From: Locusta migratoria
Taxonomy: Eukaryota > Arthropoda > Insecta > Orthoptera > Acrididae
Direction: 5' to 3'
Assembly: GCA_026315105.1 (NCBI GenBank)
Contig: CM048745.1
Location: 154,897,323 to 154,961,322 of the forward strand
DNA length: 64,000 nucleotides
Below are positions 1 to 9,183 of the stretch, piece by piece. The notes beneath the pieces are model-generated. The model was not told the origin of the DNA. It searched no databases and worked only from the letters and a program-made list of their open reading frames with translations. Numbering within the stretch: the stretch's first letter is position 1; every line of letters begins with the position of its first letter. The position numbers and the translations under genes were made by a program.

Positions 1-43
1 TTGCACGAAATACTCAACACGTTTTCTCGTGGGCAGAGTTCAT

Positions 44-227
44 TCAAATGTTTGTAAATCTATCGGACCATACTGCGTGGTCATTAGTCCGTAGCTTACA
101 ACTACTTAAACCTAGGTAAACTAACCTAAGGACAACACACACACCCATGCCCCAGGGAGGACTCGAACCTCCACAGCGAGCAACCGCGCGCTCCGCAGCG
201 AGACGGTTTATACCGCTCGGCTACTCC
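44..227 (-). repeat. SINE-B copy with 9-bp TSD
   Basis: A tRNA-derived SINE on the reverse strand. It shows an inverted B-box-like stretch (gactcgaacctcc) and a tRNA-like head ending near ctactcc, with a tail containing 'taaggacaacacacacac'. The 9-bp duplication AGAGTTCAT lies at 35-43 and 228-236. Head and tail are diverged from the SINE-A copies but share the same plan. Confidence 0.8.
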
Positions 228-236
228 AGAGTTCAT

Positions 237-1082
237 CCTTGTTTATAGTAAATAACGTCGAATACCGGATATTATAATTGTATTAAATTAAGAAATAAAT
301 TACATAAACCTTAATTAAACTAAATCGTTAAAAAATATCTCCGAGAGTGTAGATGCAAACCTGTTATTTACCCCTCTTTTCCTCCACAGCTCGTAACGCT
401 AACCATCACGTTAATCAGTCGTCTTAAACGAAACAACAACGAATATCGGATATTACACTTGAATTAATAAGAAAGAACCAGAAACATTACGGAAACAAAA
501 AAGGAAAAAATAAAAATATTTGAGAAATATGGAGTCGCGAATCCGAGTTACTCTAAACTTTCGCTCCGCATCTCACCGCGCTATCAGCTACGCTATTTCT
601 CGTCGGGAGAAAGTGCGCTATATTTGTGGTATACTATGCACCTAAAACATGTTGTAGTGTCTTATTTATCTTTGACAAAGTATCATAAAGACGCTCCTTT
701 GATAGAATGGCGTTGAACCGTAGCATAGGAACCATATTTTTTCACGGTATACAAATTATAACACTGACTAAAGTTAAATACGATATCCTTTAAAGCTATG
801 AGTATATAGTTTCCGGCATTTTGTTGTAACCAATCCTAAAATGACGCATTTCCAAAAGTTCAATTTTCTGGCGCTTTAAAAAGATTATACATCGCACGCT
901 AAAACGAAAGAAGGCACGAAACACGAAGTCCGTTTGCAATATGGCGTATCAAAAGTTCTGCTTGTCACATGAAAACCAGGTCGCTTTTCATTGGCCACGT
1001 TCCACTGCATGAAGCAAAAATCTAACATGCTGGGTCCTTCATTCCACGCTGCAACGGCACCACGTCCTCCTCCACGTGCGTT
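237..1082. other. AT-rich stretch without recognisable gene
   Basis: No coding region is supported. Two diverged stretches around 244-330 and 430-495 resemble each other (both contain an 'atattataattg/atattacacttg'-like block), so an old duplication or repeat is likely. The short open frame on the reverse strand here matches nothing I recognise. Confidence 0.5.
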
Positions 1083-1133
1083 TCCACGTCCCGTGAGAGG
1101 ACAACGCGTCTCCACGTCCCGTGAGAGGACAAC
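1083..1133. repeat. two-unit tandem repeat, 28-bp period
   Basis: The 23-bp word beginning tccacgtcccgtgagagg occurs at 1083 and again at 1111. It directly abuts the SINE that follows. Confidence 0.75.
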
Positions 1134-1249
1134 ATAAGTTAAACTAAGCTAAGGACAACACACACATCCCTGCCCGAGGAGGGATTCGAACCCGTGACGG
1201 GGAACGGCCCCGTGCATCGGAGCACAGCGTATCAATGCGCGGCCGGCCT
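1131..1249 (-). repeat. SINE-A/B-type copy, tail truncated
   Basis: Reverse-strand tRNA-like head with B box (gggattcgaaccc), ending in the GGCCGGCC motif typical of the SINE 5' end. The distal tail is missing. Confidence 0.7.
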
Positions 1250-1415
1250 GACCCACACCGACAGATGCTGCAATTGCTTCAATTATTGGTACTTCCGCGT
1301 AGTTGCAAAACTTCAAAGTCGATTTTCTCGAGAATTTTTGAGAGTTGCGTCGAATGGCTTTGGATAATTGTTATTTAAATTCTAAACTTCACGTACCATA
1401 AATATGAATAAATTC

Positions 1416-1523
1416 TGCCGCGGTGGAACAGCCGAGCGGTCTAAGGCGCCTCGCTCCGGAGCGCGCGGTTGCTCGCCGTCGGAGGTTCGAGTCCTCCTGA
1501 GGCATTGGTGTGTGTGTGTGTGT

Positions 1524-1561
<38 letters not shown>

Positions 1562-1591
1562 TGTGTGTGTTGTCCTTAGGTTAGTTTACCT
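1416..1591 (+). repeat. SINE-B, 5' part, split by a PLE
   Basis: Forward tRNA-like head (gtggaacagccgagcgg, then ggttcgagtcc) followed by an expanded GT tract at about 1506-1571 and the start of the tail. The rest of the tail lies beyond 3905, so this SINE was broken by the PLE. TAGTTTAAGT is present on both sides of the insertion. Confidence 0.85.
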
Positions 1592-1644
1592 TAGTTTAAG
1601 TATCAATATAATTCTTCCGGGTATGAGATCGCGTCTTCATTTTT

Positions 1645-1705
1645 ATAAACTATACCGACGTTTCGGCCACTGTTGCAGGCGGCCTTCATCAGGGTCTGTC
1701 TGACT
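1645..1705 (-). ncRNA. hammerhead-ribozyme-like motif of the PLE
   Basis: On the reverse strand the sequence reads CTGATGA (1686-1692 on the plus axis), then a GGCC/GGCC stem closing a loop, then GAAACGTC (1657-1664). These are the two conserved hammerhead boxes plus a cleavage-site-like GUC. Hammerhead ribozymes are known in PLE pseudo-LTRs. One extra A follows CTGATGA, and stem I is weak by eye, so activity is uncertain. Confidence 0.55.
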
Positions 1706-1917
1706 GCTGAATATACGATAACTTGGGGTTATATAGCAGCAGATGAGGGAGAGGAAGGGGGACGTTGGTTTTCCTTTATTGGTGGTTATATTATTGCATG
1801 CCATTGGTGGAAAGCAGCAATGATGATTGGTGTTTTAAAGGCTTGTTTTTCATATGATTGGAGATTGCATTTTTCCCCCTTATTGGTCAAAATGGACGTT
1901 TGCTATTGGCTTTTGCA

Positions 1918-2387
1918 TTAGAAATTGCTATTGGCGGAATGGACCTGGGCGAACGGACCGCGGTTGTGGCGTGCCGCTGTTGACTTGTCGCCTGGCGCAG
2001 ACGGCGGCGGGCCGGTGCTCTGCGTGTTCGCGGCCGCTGTGGTCTCCGGGGCGCCTGCGCGAGTCATTTCGCGCGCGGTGCCGTCACGTAGCGTTGCAAC
2101 TGCTGGCAGCCAAGACGCCGGCACCCTGCAGCCATCCTCCCTGTTCACATTGGCGGGACGCTTCGCTATTTCTATAGCCTCTCTAATCTTCCTCCTCGTT
2201 GGGAATGGTTGTTTCGCCAGCACGAGGGCCTCGCTGAAAGATAACTGTTTTCCGCACTGATTGTGATGCTCAGAAACCGCTGACTCTGTGTGCTGTCCAA
2301 GCCGTATGTATCTTTCATGTTCGGAAAGCCTCGTGGAGATTGCTCTTCCGGTCTCTCCTATATAAACCATCCCACACTCAACAGCTT
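1918..2387 (-). pseudogene. PLE GIY-YIG endonuclease domain (remnant)
   Basis: The reverse-strand reading has GMVYIGETGRAISTRLSEH followed by a cysteine/histidine-bearing stretch and 'IREAIEIAKRPANVNREDG', the usual C-terminal signature of PLE endonucleases. The GIY-YIG motif appears as VYIG with downstream R and H residues. In related elements this domain nicks the target for reverse transcription. It is out of frame with the RT by one base: an extra T near 2520 breaks the CxC linker. A SINE and its 12-bp duplication also separate it from the RT. Confidence 0.85.
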
Positions 2388-2508
2388 TCCCCTCGGGCAT
2401 GGATATTTGTGCCGTCCTAGTTCGTAAGTAGTTCATAAGTAGTTTGTAAGTTTAGGGACTGATGACCCCGTAGTTAAGCCCCATAAGCTTAACAAACATG
2501 TGATGTGA
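2388..2508 (+). repeat. SINE-A, 5'-truncated, inside the PLE
   Basis: Forward SINE-A tail (ggcatggatatttgtgccgt to the aacaaacatg end). The 12-bp duplication ACTCAACAGCTT lies at 2376-2387 and 2509-2520. It interrupts the RT-endonuclease linker, so it is younger than the PLE. Confidence 0.9.
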
Positions 2509-2520
2509 ACTCAACAGCTT

Positions 2521-3026
2521 GTTTCATAAACGCCGGCATTACTCAGTTTGTCAACTGCGTCCTTAGTTGAACCTAGGACATCCTTAGATTTATTGGTGCT
2601 GCGGAAGACTGGCTTGATGCCTGCCCGACGTAGAACCTTGACCACACGCTCAGTGACGCCCTGCACGTAAGGTAATAGGGCGATGCTTTGTGCTTCCTCC
2701 TGCCCCCCTCTATTCCTTTCATGTCTCCTGGACATTGTTTTATATTTCTCGCCAAGTCCATAGCCGTTAGCCGCAAAGGTGGATCTGAGATGTCGTAGTT
2801 CCGCCTGTACGTGATCGGCATCGCTGATCCTGTGGGCCCTATTTGTTAGTGTTTGTAGGGCGGATTTCTTCTGCATGGGGTAGTGGTGAGAGGAGGCGCG
2901 GAGGTACCTTCCCGTGCTGGTAGCCTTTCTGTACACCCTGTGGTCGAGTTTACCGTCAGACTTTCGGTAGACTTCGACGTCGAGGAAAGGCAGCACCCCA
3001 TTCTTTTCTACTTCTATTGTGAAATG
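2521..3026 (-). pseudogene. PLE reverse transcriptase, distal part
   Basis: Reverse-strand reading FTIEVEKNGVLPFLDVEVYR, then a basic thumb-like region and 'LPYVQGVTERVVKVLRRAGI', then GVYETSC leading into the endonuclease linker. This matches the order found in Penelope RTs. Removing the LTR-like repeat joins it in register with the YVDD-containing piece at 3512-3693. Confidence 0.85.
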
Positions 3027-3511
3027 TGTGGTGTCGCACAAGTCTAAAGTGCGCGCCACCTACTTTCGCCGCGCGCCGCCATGCACGCACGGCGCGGCGT
3101 TCTTACGACGACAGCCACGAGCGCCCTCTGGTACAACTCCGCTCGTGGCCACCACTGAACGACATCGTTCACTTGGGACTGAGATAGGAACCATTTAACA
3201 CTTGGGAATCAGATAGGCACCAGTGAAGACTTGGCTATCGGATAGGCACTAGGCAGGCGTCTAGCTCAACTATGTATCAGCATTCTGCAGTACTGAGCTA
3301 TGTAAAAGTTAAGTATTGTATAAATTCTGTGCAATATAGATCTCGTTCTAATTTACTCTAGTGTTTCTAGTTTCTGCTGTCCAACTGGCTGCTCCCCTTC
3401 GTACCTGCACACGCGTGGATCCTTTATTCCTGTGTCGGTCTCTTTCTACTCGGCCACCGACACCTACGACGGAACGAGACACAAAGGCGGCGACGAGGCT
3501 GGGACACAAAA
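3027..3511 (+). mobile_element. LTR-like repeat, copy 1, in the PLE RT
   Basis: A 485-bp repeat starting TGTGGTGTCGCAC and ending GGGACACAAAA. Flanking 5-bp words are aaatg (3022-3026) and aaata (3512-3516), a duplication with one change. It contains a TATA-like box (tataaatt, about 3319) and ends with GGCGACGAGGCTGGGAC. Length, 5-bp duplication and promoter-like interior fit a solo LTR, but the 3' terminus is not the canonical CA. Other copies are at 9688-10194 and 12501-12976. It encodes nothing I recognise. Confidence 0.75.
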
Positions 3512-3693
3512 AAATATATTTTGCTGTGCTGCTGATTGAGATGTTCATGAAAGTGCTTTAGCTCCTCTTCCCCATGTGACCGGATGACGAAAGTGTCATC
3601 AACGTAACGCAGCCAGCATGCTGGTCGTAGTGGTGCTGACTGGAGAGCCGTTTCTTCAAATGCTTGCATGAAGATGTCAGCTGCAATCGGAGA
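3512..3693 (-). pseudogene. PLE reverse transcriptase fragment with YVDD
   Basis: The reverse strand reads 'ADIFMQAFEETAL', then WLRYVDDTFVI, the catalytic motif with both aspartates intact, then a linker ending HSKIYF. Upstream RT motifs are missing because the element is truncated at about 3693, where inverted pseudo-LTR sequence begins. Confidence 0.85.
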
Positions 3694-3769
3694 AAAGGAA
3701 AACCAACGTCTCCCTTCCTCTCCCTCATCCGCTGCTATATAAACCCCAAGTTATCGTATATTCAGCAGT

Positions 3770-3830
3770 CAGACAGACCCTGATGAAGGCCGCCTGCAAC
3801 AGTGACCGAAACGTCGGTATAGTTTACGAA
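3770..3830 (+). ncRNA. second hammerhead-like motif (inverted copy)
   Basis: CTGATGA at 3780-3786 and GAAACGTC at 3808-3815. The stem reads GGCC/GACC, with one mismatch compared with the reverse-strand copy at 1645-1705. It lies in the inverted pseudo-LTR fragment. Confidence 0.5.
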
Positions 3831-3904
3831 AATGACGACGCGGTCTCACACCCGGAAGAATTTTATTGATAGTGCCAACAACTGCGGAAGCCTACGTTCG
3901 CAAA

Positions 3905-3978
3905 TAGTTTAAGTAGTTTGTAAGGTACGGACCGATGGCCACGCAGTTTGGTCCGATAGATTTACAAACATTTGAACT
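3905..3978 (+). repeat. SINE-B, 3' part
   Basis: Tail continuation (agtttgtaaggtacggaccg ... acaaacatttgaac) of the SINE started at 1416. It begins with the second copy of the PLE target duplication. Confidence 0.85.
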
Positions 3979-4340
3979 CTCTGAAGAAATTCTAAACTCC
4001 GATACCCATATGGTCTCGTCGTTAGAACTTAGCAAAGAATTGAACATTTGAAAGTGACGACGTATGGCTGATGTTGAAAGACGTGCAGTAGAAGATAGCA
4101 GGAGTGGTATGCAGTGTGGGACTGCAGCTGTGTCGCGGTGTAGACAGGCGCTAGCAGCAGAGCGTGGCGGCGACAGGTGCGGGGGCGTGCCCTGCCACCC
4201 ACCCATCCATCCAGCCGTCAGGCGCGCCGGCTGCACGCGTCGTTTGGCGCTCGCTGGGCCGTGGCAGTGGCTCGTCACAGCCTGTGTCGGCCGGCGCCCG
4301 TCTCCATTGCCGGCGACACTTTCGCTGCATACCACACCCA
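3979..4340. other. GC-rich stretch before repeat D
   Basis: No supported gene. GC-rich with several overlapping open frames of low complexity, probably unknown repeat sequence upstream of repeat D. Confidence 0.4.
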
Positions 4341-4367
4341 GCGGCGCCTCACAACATGTTGTTCACC
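4341..4367 (+). repeat. repeat D copy 1, left portion
   Basis: 'ggcgcctcacaacatgttgt' also occurs at 8144, where it is followed within about 50 bp by the sequence that here resumes only at about 7003. Repeat D copy 1 is therefore split by the 4368-6997 block. Confidence 0.65.
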
Positions 4368-4710
4368 GTCACAGAGTAACATATACAGAGGAACAGTCCC
4401 CCCTAAACCACTGTCCTATGCTCCCCTCGTAGTTCCGTAAGATGCTAGCAGGTGTCAGGCGGTTCCCTGGCTTAGTACCGGTAGACCACACTAGAGGCAC
4501 TTCTGAGGGTGCCTCTCGCACGTCAGAGGGTAGCGTGGAGGGGAGGCTGAGGGGAGAGCTCGTGCCGCCTGCCACGAGGCCACGGCTGTGTCCGGCTTGC
4601 TGGCGTTTGAGGGAAGCTGGTGGTGGGGGCAGCCGCTACCTGCCGCCTATTCTGGCCAGTTTAAAGAGCTTCTTCTGACCGCAGCGCCATCATGGGACAT
4701 CTTACGGAAC
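4368..4710 (+). repeat. left arm of the long-TIR element
   Basis: Reads gtcacagagtaacatatac through cttacggaactgc. Inverted partner at 6654-6997. Confidence 0.8.
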
Positions 4711-6343
4711 TGCTGGAATCCCTCCCTCCCCGCACTAAAGCTCTGTATAGGGAAAGTATGGCCAGCCTGCCAGCGGCAGCCATACTGGGCCTATTCCGCT
4801 GCTGCTTACACGTCGACCGCTACCAAGATCCCAGCGCTTAACAACCAATTTTGAGAAAACCAACCAATAAAAAAATTTAATTTTTTCACGTGTTATAGTG
4901 TGATACATTCTCTCGATAATGATCTCAATTTCTGTTCATTATTACTTATAGTTTCCGTGCTACATCAAATTAAGTAAACTACTGCGCAAAATTTTGAAGA
5001 GTTTGCAGAGGAAAAGTCGCATTGCGTAGACTTTGCGTATGGTTGATTTTAGCTCATACAATGCTGCGGACGAAATGTAGGTAATATATCGGAATTTTAT
5101 TTAAGGTTCAGAGCAGAACGATAACTCTTTTCATTCTCGAGATACAGGCTGTTATATCCGACGGACAGATGCGGGAATTTCGCGTACTTCTGTTCATGCG
5201 GACCTGGCTGCTCTACGGAATACTTATCGTTCAAATGTAAGAAAACTGGTTTGTGGCTCTATATCTAAAGAGTTCACCTATAATTCAGGCTGACCTGTAC
5301 CGTAGCCAAATATTTCAATAGACCGCGAACATGTCATCATCGGAGCATAGTGTAAATTAAGAAAACAATTTGAGATCATGGAAAAGTCTTTGAGTATTTT
5401 CTTGGGTATTATGTACTTATATCTTACATGAACTACGAAAAATGTAAGGAGATACCCACTACATGTCTTTTACCAGAAAAAGAAATTAAAGGTGTCTTTA
5501 CAACGCCAATTACATTTGAATGTCTAATATTTGTCTTGTTTCAATTCTTTGTTTCCTGTTATGACACACTCTAGCACACGAAAGCCAATGAGAAAAGCTT
5601 GTTTCAGGAACTGTATGTTAATTTCCTATCTAAATGGGAATCTAGTTCACTCACTAATATGTAAAATAAAATTGAGTGTTTTCGACAACTACCTGCAGAT
5701 AAAATCAACGACGCGTAAATAATTTAACCTCGCGACATTGTGTAGGAATTTTCTCCACAAATTTATTCAAGATATATAGCTATCTGCTGCGTGATCCATT
5801 CTTCAGTGAATCTTTAATCTATTAATTTACATTATGAATTAAAATCATCACAGCACTAGAACCGAAGTTCGTTTCTGGACTCCTAGTTTTCTCTGACGAT
5901 TTTCATCAGCCTGACTGTTCATCTTCCTGCATTTCTGATACCTAATGGAAGTACTATAATGTTTACCTCCCTTCTTCGCTTCTTAAAAACACCAAAAAGT
6001 ACAACTCTGTGGCATTATTCAAACCAAAACATACGAATATTCACAAGGCTTCTCATGGCAGCCCAGCAACGTATAGGACCAAGATGGCGGAAAGAACCAC
6101 GTGACTCGATTTCAGCCAATCACGAGCTGCAGACGGCGGCAAGCGGCGCGGAAAAGGATGGCCATACTTTCCCTATACAGAGCTTTATCCCCGCACCCCT
6201 GAGCGTAGGACTGGGCCCTTACGGAGGTTTCCAGTCTGTATATATTTGTCTGTGTCATCGTCCACGGAGAGTCCATTAACTGAAGCACATCTGACGTGCG
6301 CCACGTTGGGACAACACGTTCCGTGTGAAACGGCTTTGCCATG

Positions 6344-6575
6344 GTCACAGAGTAACATATACAGAGAAGCAGCCCCCCCCCCCCCAAAAAAAAAAAACCA
6401 CTGTCCTATGCTCACCTCGTAGATCCGTAAGATGTTAGCAGGTGTCAGGCGGTTCTCTGGCTTAGTACTGGTAGACCACACTAGAGGCACTTCTGAGGGT
6501 GCCTACCGCACGTCAGAGGGTAGCGTGGAGGGGAGATTGAGGGAAGAGCTCGTGCCGCCTGCCACGAGGCACAGA
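6344..6575 (+). repeat. extra partial arm copy
   Basis: Starts GTCACAGAGTAACATATACA like the left arm but stops after 'cctgccacgagg'. It includes a short C/A homopolymer run near 6377-6399. The same terminal word recurs at 24899. Confidence 0.75.
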
Positions 6576-6653
6576 CAAATATATACAGACGGGAAACCTC
6601 CGCAAGGGCACGGTACTACACTCAGGGGTGCGGGGCGGGGGGGGTGCTGAAGC

Positions 6654-6997
6654 AGTTCCGTAAGATATCCCATGATGGCGCTGCGGTCAGAAGCAGCCCT
6701 TTAAACTGGCCACAGCAGGCGGCAGGTAGCGGCTGTCCCCACCACCACCTCCCCTCAAACGCCAGCAAGCCGGACACAGCTGTGGCCTCGTGGCAGGCGG
6801 CACGAGCTCTCCCCTCAGCCTCCCCTCCACGCTACCCTCTGACGTGCGAGAGGCACACTCACTAGTGCCTCTAGTGTGGTCTACCGGTACTAAGCCAGGG
6901 AACCGACTGACACCTGCTAGCATCTTACAGAACTACGAGGGGAGCATAGGACAGTGGTTTAGAGGGGGCTGCTTCTCTGTATATGTTACTCTGTGAC
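6654..6997 (-). repeat. right arm of the long-TIR element
   Basis: Reverse complement of 4368-4710 with scattered substitutions, ending gttactctgtgac. Confidence 0.8.
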
Positions 6998-7309
6998 TAA
7001 AGGCATGGAGCCCCACCCTACTGCCTCCACAGCAGGTGGCGGATTACCGAACATTGGTACCATACTGGAACGACTTAATCCACAAACGAGACATTTACCA
7101 AGGTGCATGTGCGATCCCTTGTCCTGCAATACCACTCAATGGTAGTGGAAGAAGTACCAGATATGATTAACACGGCATACTGAATATGTACAGACAACAG
7201 ACACACAAATAGTCACACATCTTCGAAAGAACGCCATTTCCGTCATTCCAAAGACCACAACTACTATGGTTTTAGAACCACTTGATCATCGAGCACATTC
7301 ACGGTTATT
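6998..7309 (+). repeat. repeat D copy 1, right portion
   Basis: From gcatggagcc to cacggttat this matches 8197-8502 with scattered differences. Shared landmarks are ggtaccatactggaacgac and cagacaacagacac. Function unknown. Confidence 0.8.
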
Positions 7310-7431
7310 CTTACTGAAATAACCGGACATTCTGTCGGACACATAGTCCCTCCATGGAAGAAACAACGTTGTCACAGCATGTACCAGTTCTGTAAAAGAA
7401 AAAAAGAAAAAGTTCAGAAACTGTCTCACAG

Positions 7432-7869
7432 ATGGCGCGTGATTCTGGTTTTGTAACTGCTACTGTGACGGGTGAGAGGTACGCCGATATGTTACAGAAT
7501 TGTTCATCCGCAGCCTGGCTGGAACGTACGATTTTCGTGCAGTATGGCGCTCCACCCCATTTTGCTAGACGCGTGAAAGATATCTTACGCGCGTCGTTTG
7601 GAGATGATCGTGTGCTCAGTCGCCGCTTTCGTTATGCTTGGCCTCCCAGGTCCCCACACCTCAGTCCGTGCGATTATTGGCTTTGGGGTTACCTGAAGTT
7701 GAAAGTGTATCGTGATCGACCGACATCTCTAGCCATGCTGAAAGACAGCATCCGACGCCAATGCCTCACCATAACTCCGGATATGCTTTACATTGCTGTT
7801 CACAACATTATTCCTCAACTACAGCTATTGTTAAGGAATGATGGTGAAGATATTGAGCATTTCCTGTAA
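7432..7869 (+). pseudogene. Tc1/mariner-superfamily transposase, C-terminal half
   Basis: 145-codon open frame with FVQYGAPPHFARRVKDILR, then WPPRSPHLSPCDYWLWGYLK and a closing 'HNIIPQLQLLLRNDGEDIEH'. This is the C-terminal catalytic part of an insect mariner-like/IS630-type transposase. The SPCD aspartate (third catalytic residue) is present. The second, expected in QDGAPPH, is tyrosine (QYGAPPH), so the enzyme would be inactive. The N-terminal half is absent and I find no convincing terminal repeats. The Met used is internal to the family. Confidence 0.75.
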
Positions 7870-7941
7870 CGAACATCATCTTTGCTTTGTCTTAATTTGT
7901 TATGCTAATTATTGCTTTTCTGATCAGTTGCTTGTTGCCTA

Positions 7942-8138
7942 GCCGGCCGCGGTGGCCGAGGGGACAGCGGCGCGTCAGTTTCGGTCTGCACGGCCACTAC
8001 GGCCGGAGGTTCGAATCCCCCCTCGAGCATGGATATGTGTGCCGCCCTTAGTATTAGCTAGTTCATAAGTAGTTTGTAAGCTTAGGGACTGATGACCCCG
8101 TACTTAAGTCCCATAAGCTCTACAAACATTTGAACATT
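7942..8138 (+). repeat. SINE-A, full length
   Basis: GCCGGCCGCGGTGGCCGAGG start, B box ggttcgaatcc, then the tail to acaaacatttgaacatt. The head resembles a class II (Leu/Ser-like) tRNA. Confidence 0.9.
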
Positions 8139-8143
8139 GAATT

Positions 8144-8502
8144 GGCGCCTCACAACATGTTGTTCATCGTCGACAGCCAGCCCGTTAACTGAAGACATGG
8201 AGCCTTACCCTACTGCTTCAACAGCAGGTGGCAGATTTCCGATCGTTGGTACCATACTGGAACGACTTAATCCACAAACGTCACTTTTACCGAGGCGCAT
8301 GTGTCAACCCATGTCCTTCAATACCACTCAAGGGTAGCGGAACAAGTACCAGATATGATTAACACAGCATACTGAATATGTACAGACAACAGACACAAGA
8401 ATAGTCACACATCTTCGAAAGAAGTCATTTTCGTCATTCCAAAGACCACAACTAAGTATGGTTTTAGAATCACTTGATCATCGACCACATTCACGGTTAT
8501 GC
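8144..8502 (+). repeat. repeat D copy 2 (lacks the 2.6-kb block)
   Basis: Contains both the left landmark (ggcgcctcacaacatgttgt) and the right landmark (catggagcc...cacggttat) of repeat D, separated by only about 25 bp. It serves as an approximate empty-site comparison for 4368-6997. A poly-C tract follows. Confidence 0.75.
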
Positions 8503-8588
8503 CCCCCCCCCCCATTTCTAGAACCTTCTAAATTGTACCATATGTATTTATATTAGTGAGAGGGTGTCGCGGAAAACTGTAAGCTACA

Positions 8589-8787
8589 GCCGGCCGCTGT
8601 GGCCGAGGGGACTGAGGCGCTCCAGTCACGGTCTGCACGGCCACTGCGGTCGGGGGTTCGAATCCCCCCCTCGGGCATGGATGTTTGTGCCGTCCTTAGG
8701 ATTAGCTAGTTGATAAGTAGCTTGTAAGTTTAGGGACTGATGACCCCGTAGTTAAGTCCATAAGCTATACAAACATTTCGACATTCT
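8589..8787 (+). repeat. SINE-A, full length, 11-bp TSD
   Basis: Head GCCGGCCGCTGTGGCCGAGG to acaaacatttcgacatt. Exact duplication TGTAAGCTACA at 8578-8588 and 8788-8798. Confidence 0.95.
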
Positions 8788-8798
8788 TGTAAGCTACA

Positions 8799-9183
8799 AA
8801 AGGGTGTCGCCATGAGGGAAAGTTTGGAAAGCACTGGTTTACAGTGCTGGTCGCCTTGCAGCTCTCCGGCACTGCGGCAGTCGGTCAGGCAGAGAGCGGA
8901 TTGGAAACGTGATTGCGCGCCGGCACGCCACGCCACGCCACACGCAAGCCTGAGCTGCGCTGCCCCCCACTCCCTGCCACTGCTTATCAATTTTTCCTGA
9001 ACCGAATGCGGCGCTGCGCCGTTTTATTGATGCGTCTGCTCCCATCCCTCCGCGTGCACAGTGACTGAAAAGAACCCGTGTACAGTGACTACACACGCGG
9101 CGCCGGTAATCGCCCGGCACCACGGCTAATGAATCTTAACTTCAGGCGGTATCCGCTGCCTCTCGGTCACCGCTGCTACGTGC
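8799..9183. other. GC-rich unassigned stretch
   Basis: Open frames exist on both strands but mirror each other, and no domain is recognised. It could be unique host sequence. It ends at the Tc1-type terminal repeat. Confidence 0.4.

Larger units (their letters stand above)
1602..3904 (-). mobile_element. Penelope-like retroelement, 5'-truncated, nested
   Basis: PLEs are retroelements whose reverse transcriptase is related to telomerase and is usually followed by a GIY-YIG endonuclease. Read on the reverse strand, this copy has an RT piece with YVDD, the distal RT region, then the GIY-YIG domain. Its ends carry inverted copies of one sequence of roughly 170 bp (about 1602-1780 and 3700-3872), as PLE pseudo-LTRs can. 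The flanking 10-bp duplication TAGTTTAAGT (1592-1601 and 3905-3914) fixes the boundaries. A SINE-A (2388-2508) and an LTR-like repeat (3027-3511) sit inside it. The RT begins abruptly at about 3693, so the copy is 5'-truncated and dead. Confidence 0.9.
4368..6997. mobile_element. 2.6-kb element with ~345-bp inverted ends
   Basis: The left arm 4368-4710 begins GTCACAGAGTAACATATACA. The right arm 6654-6997 is its near-complete reverse complement. The family is unknown to me. A further forward partial copy of the arm (6344-6575) and inner inverted repeats (6191-6260 with 6568-6638; 4737-4763 with 6164-6189) show repeated self-insertion or rearrangement. The arms contain similar open frames of 78 codons on opposite strands (4442-4678 plus, 6687-6923 minus), but I see no known domain and would not call them genes. 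The interior at about 4860-6050 is AT-rich without a recognised gene. Confidence 0.65.

Noticed and set aside
1404..1703. Short protein with a Cys-Val run
   Set aside because: Frame created by the GT microsatellite and SINE/PLE sequence.
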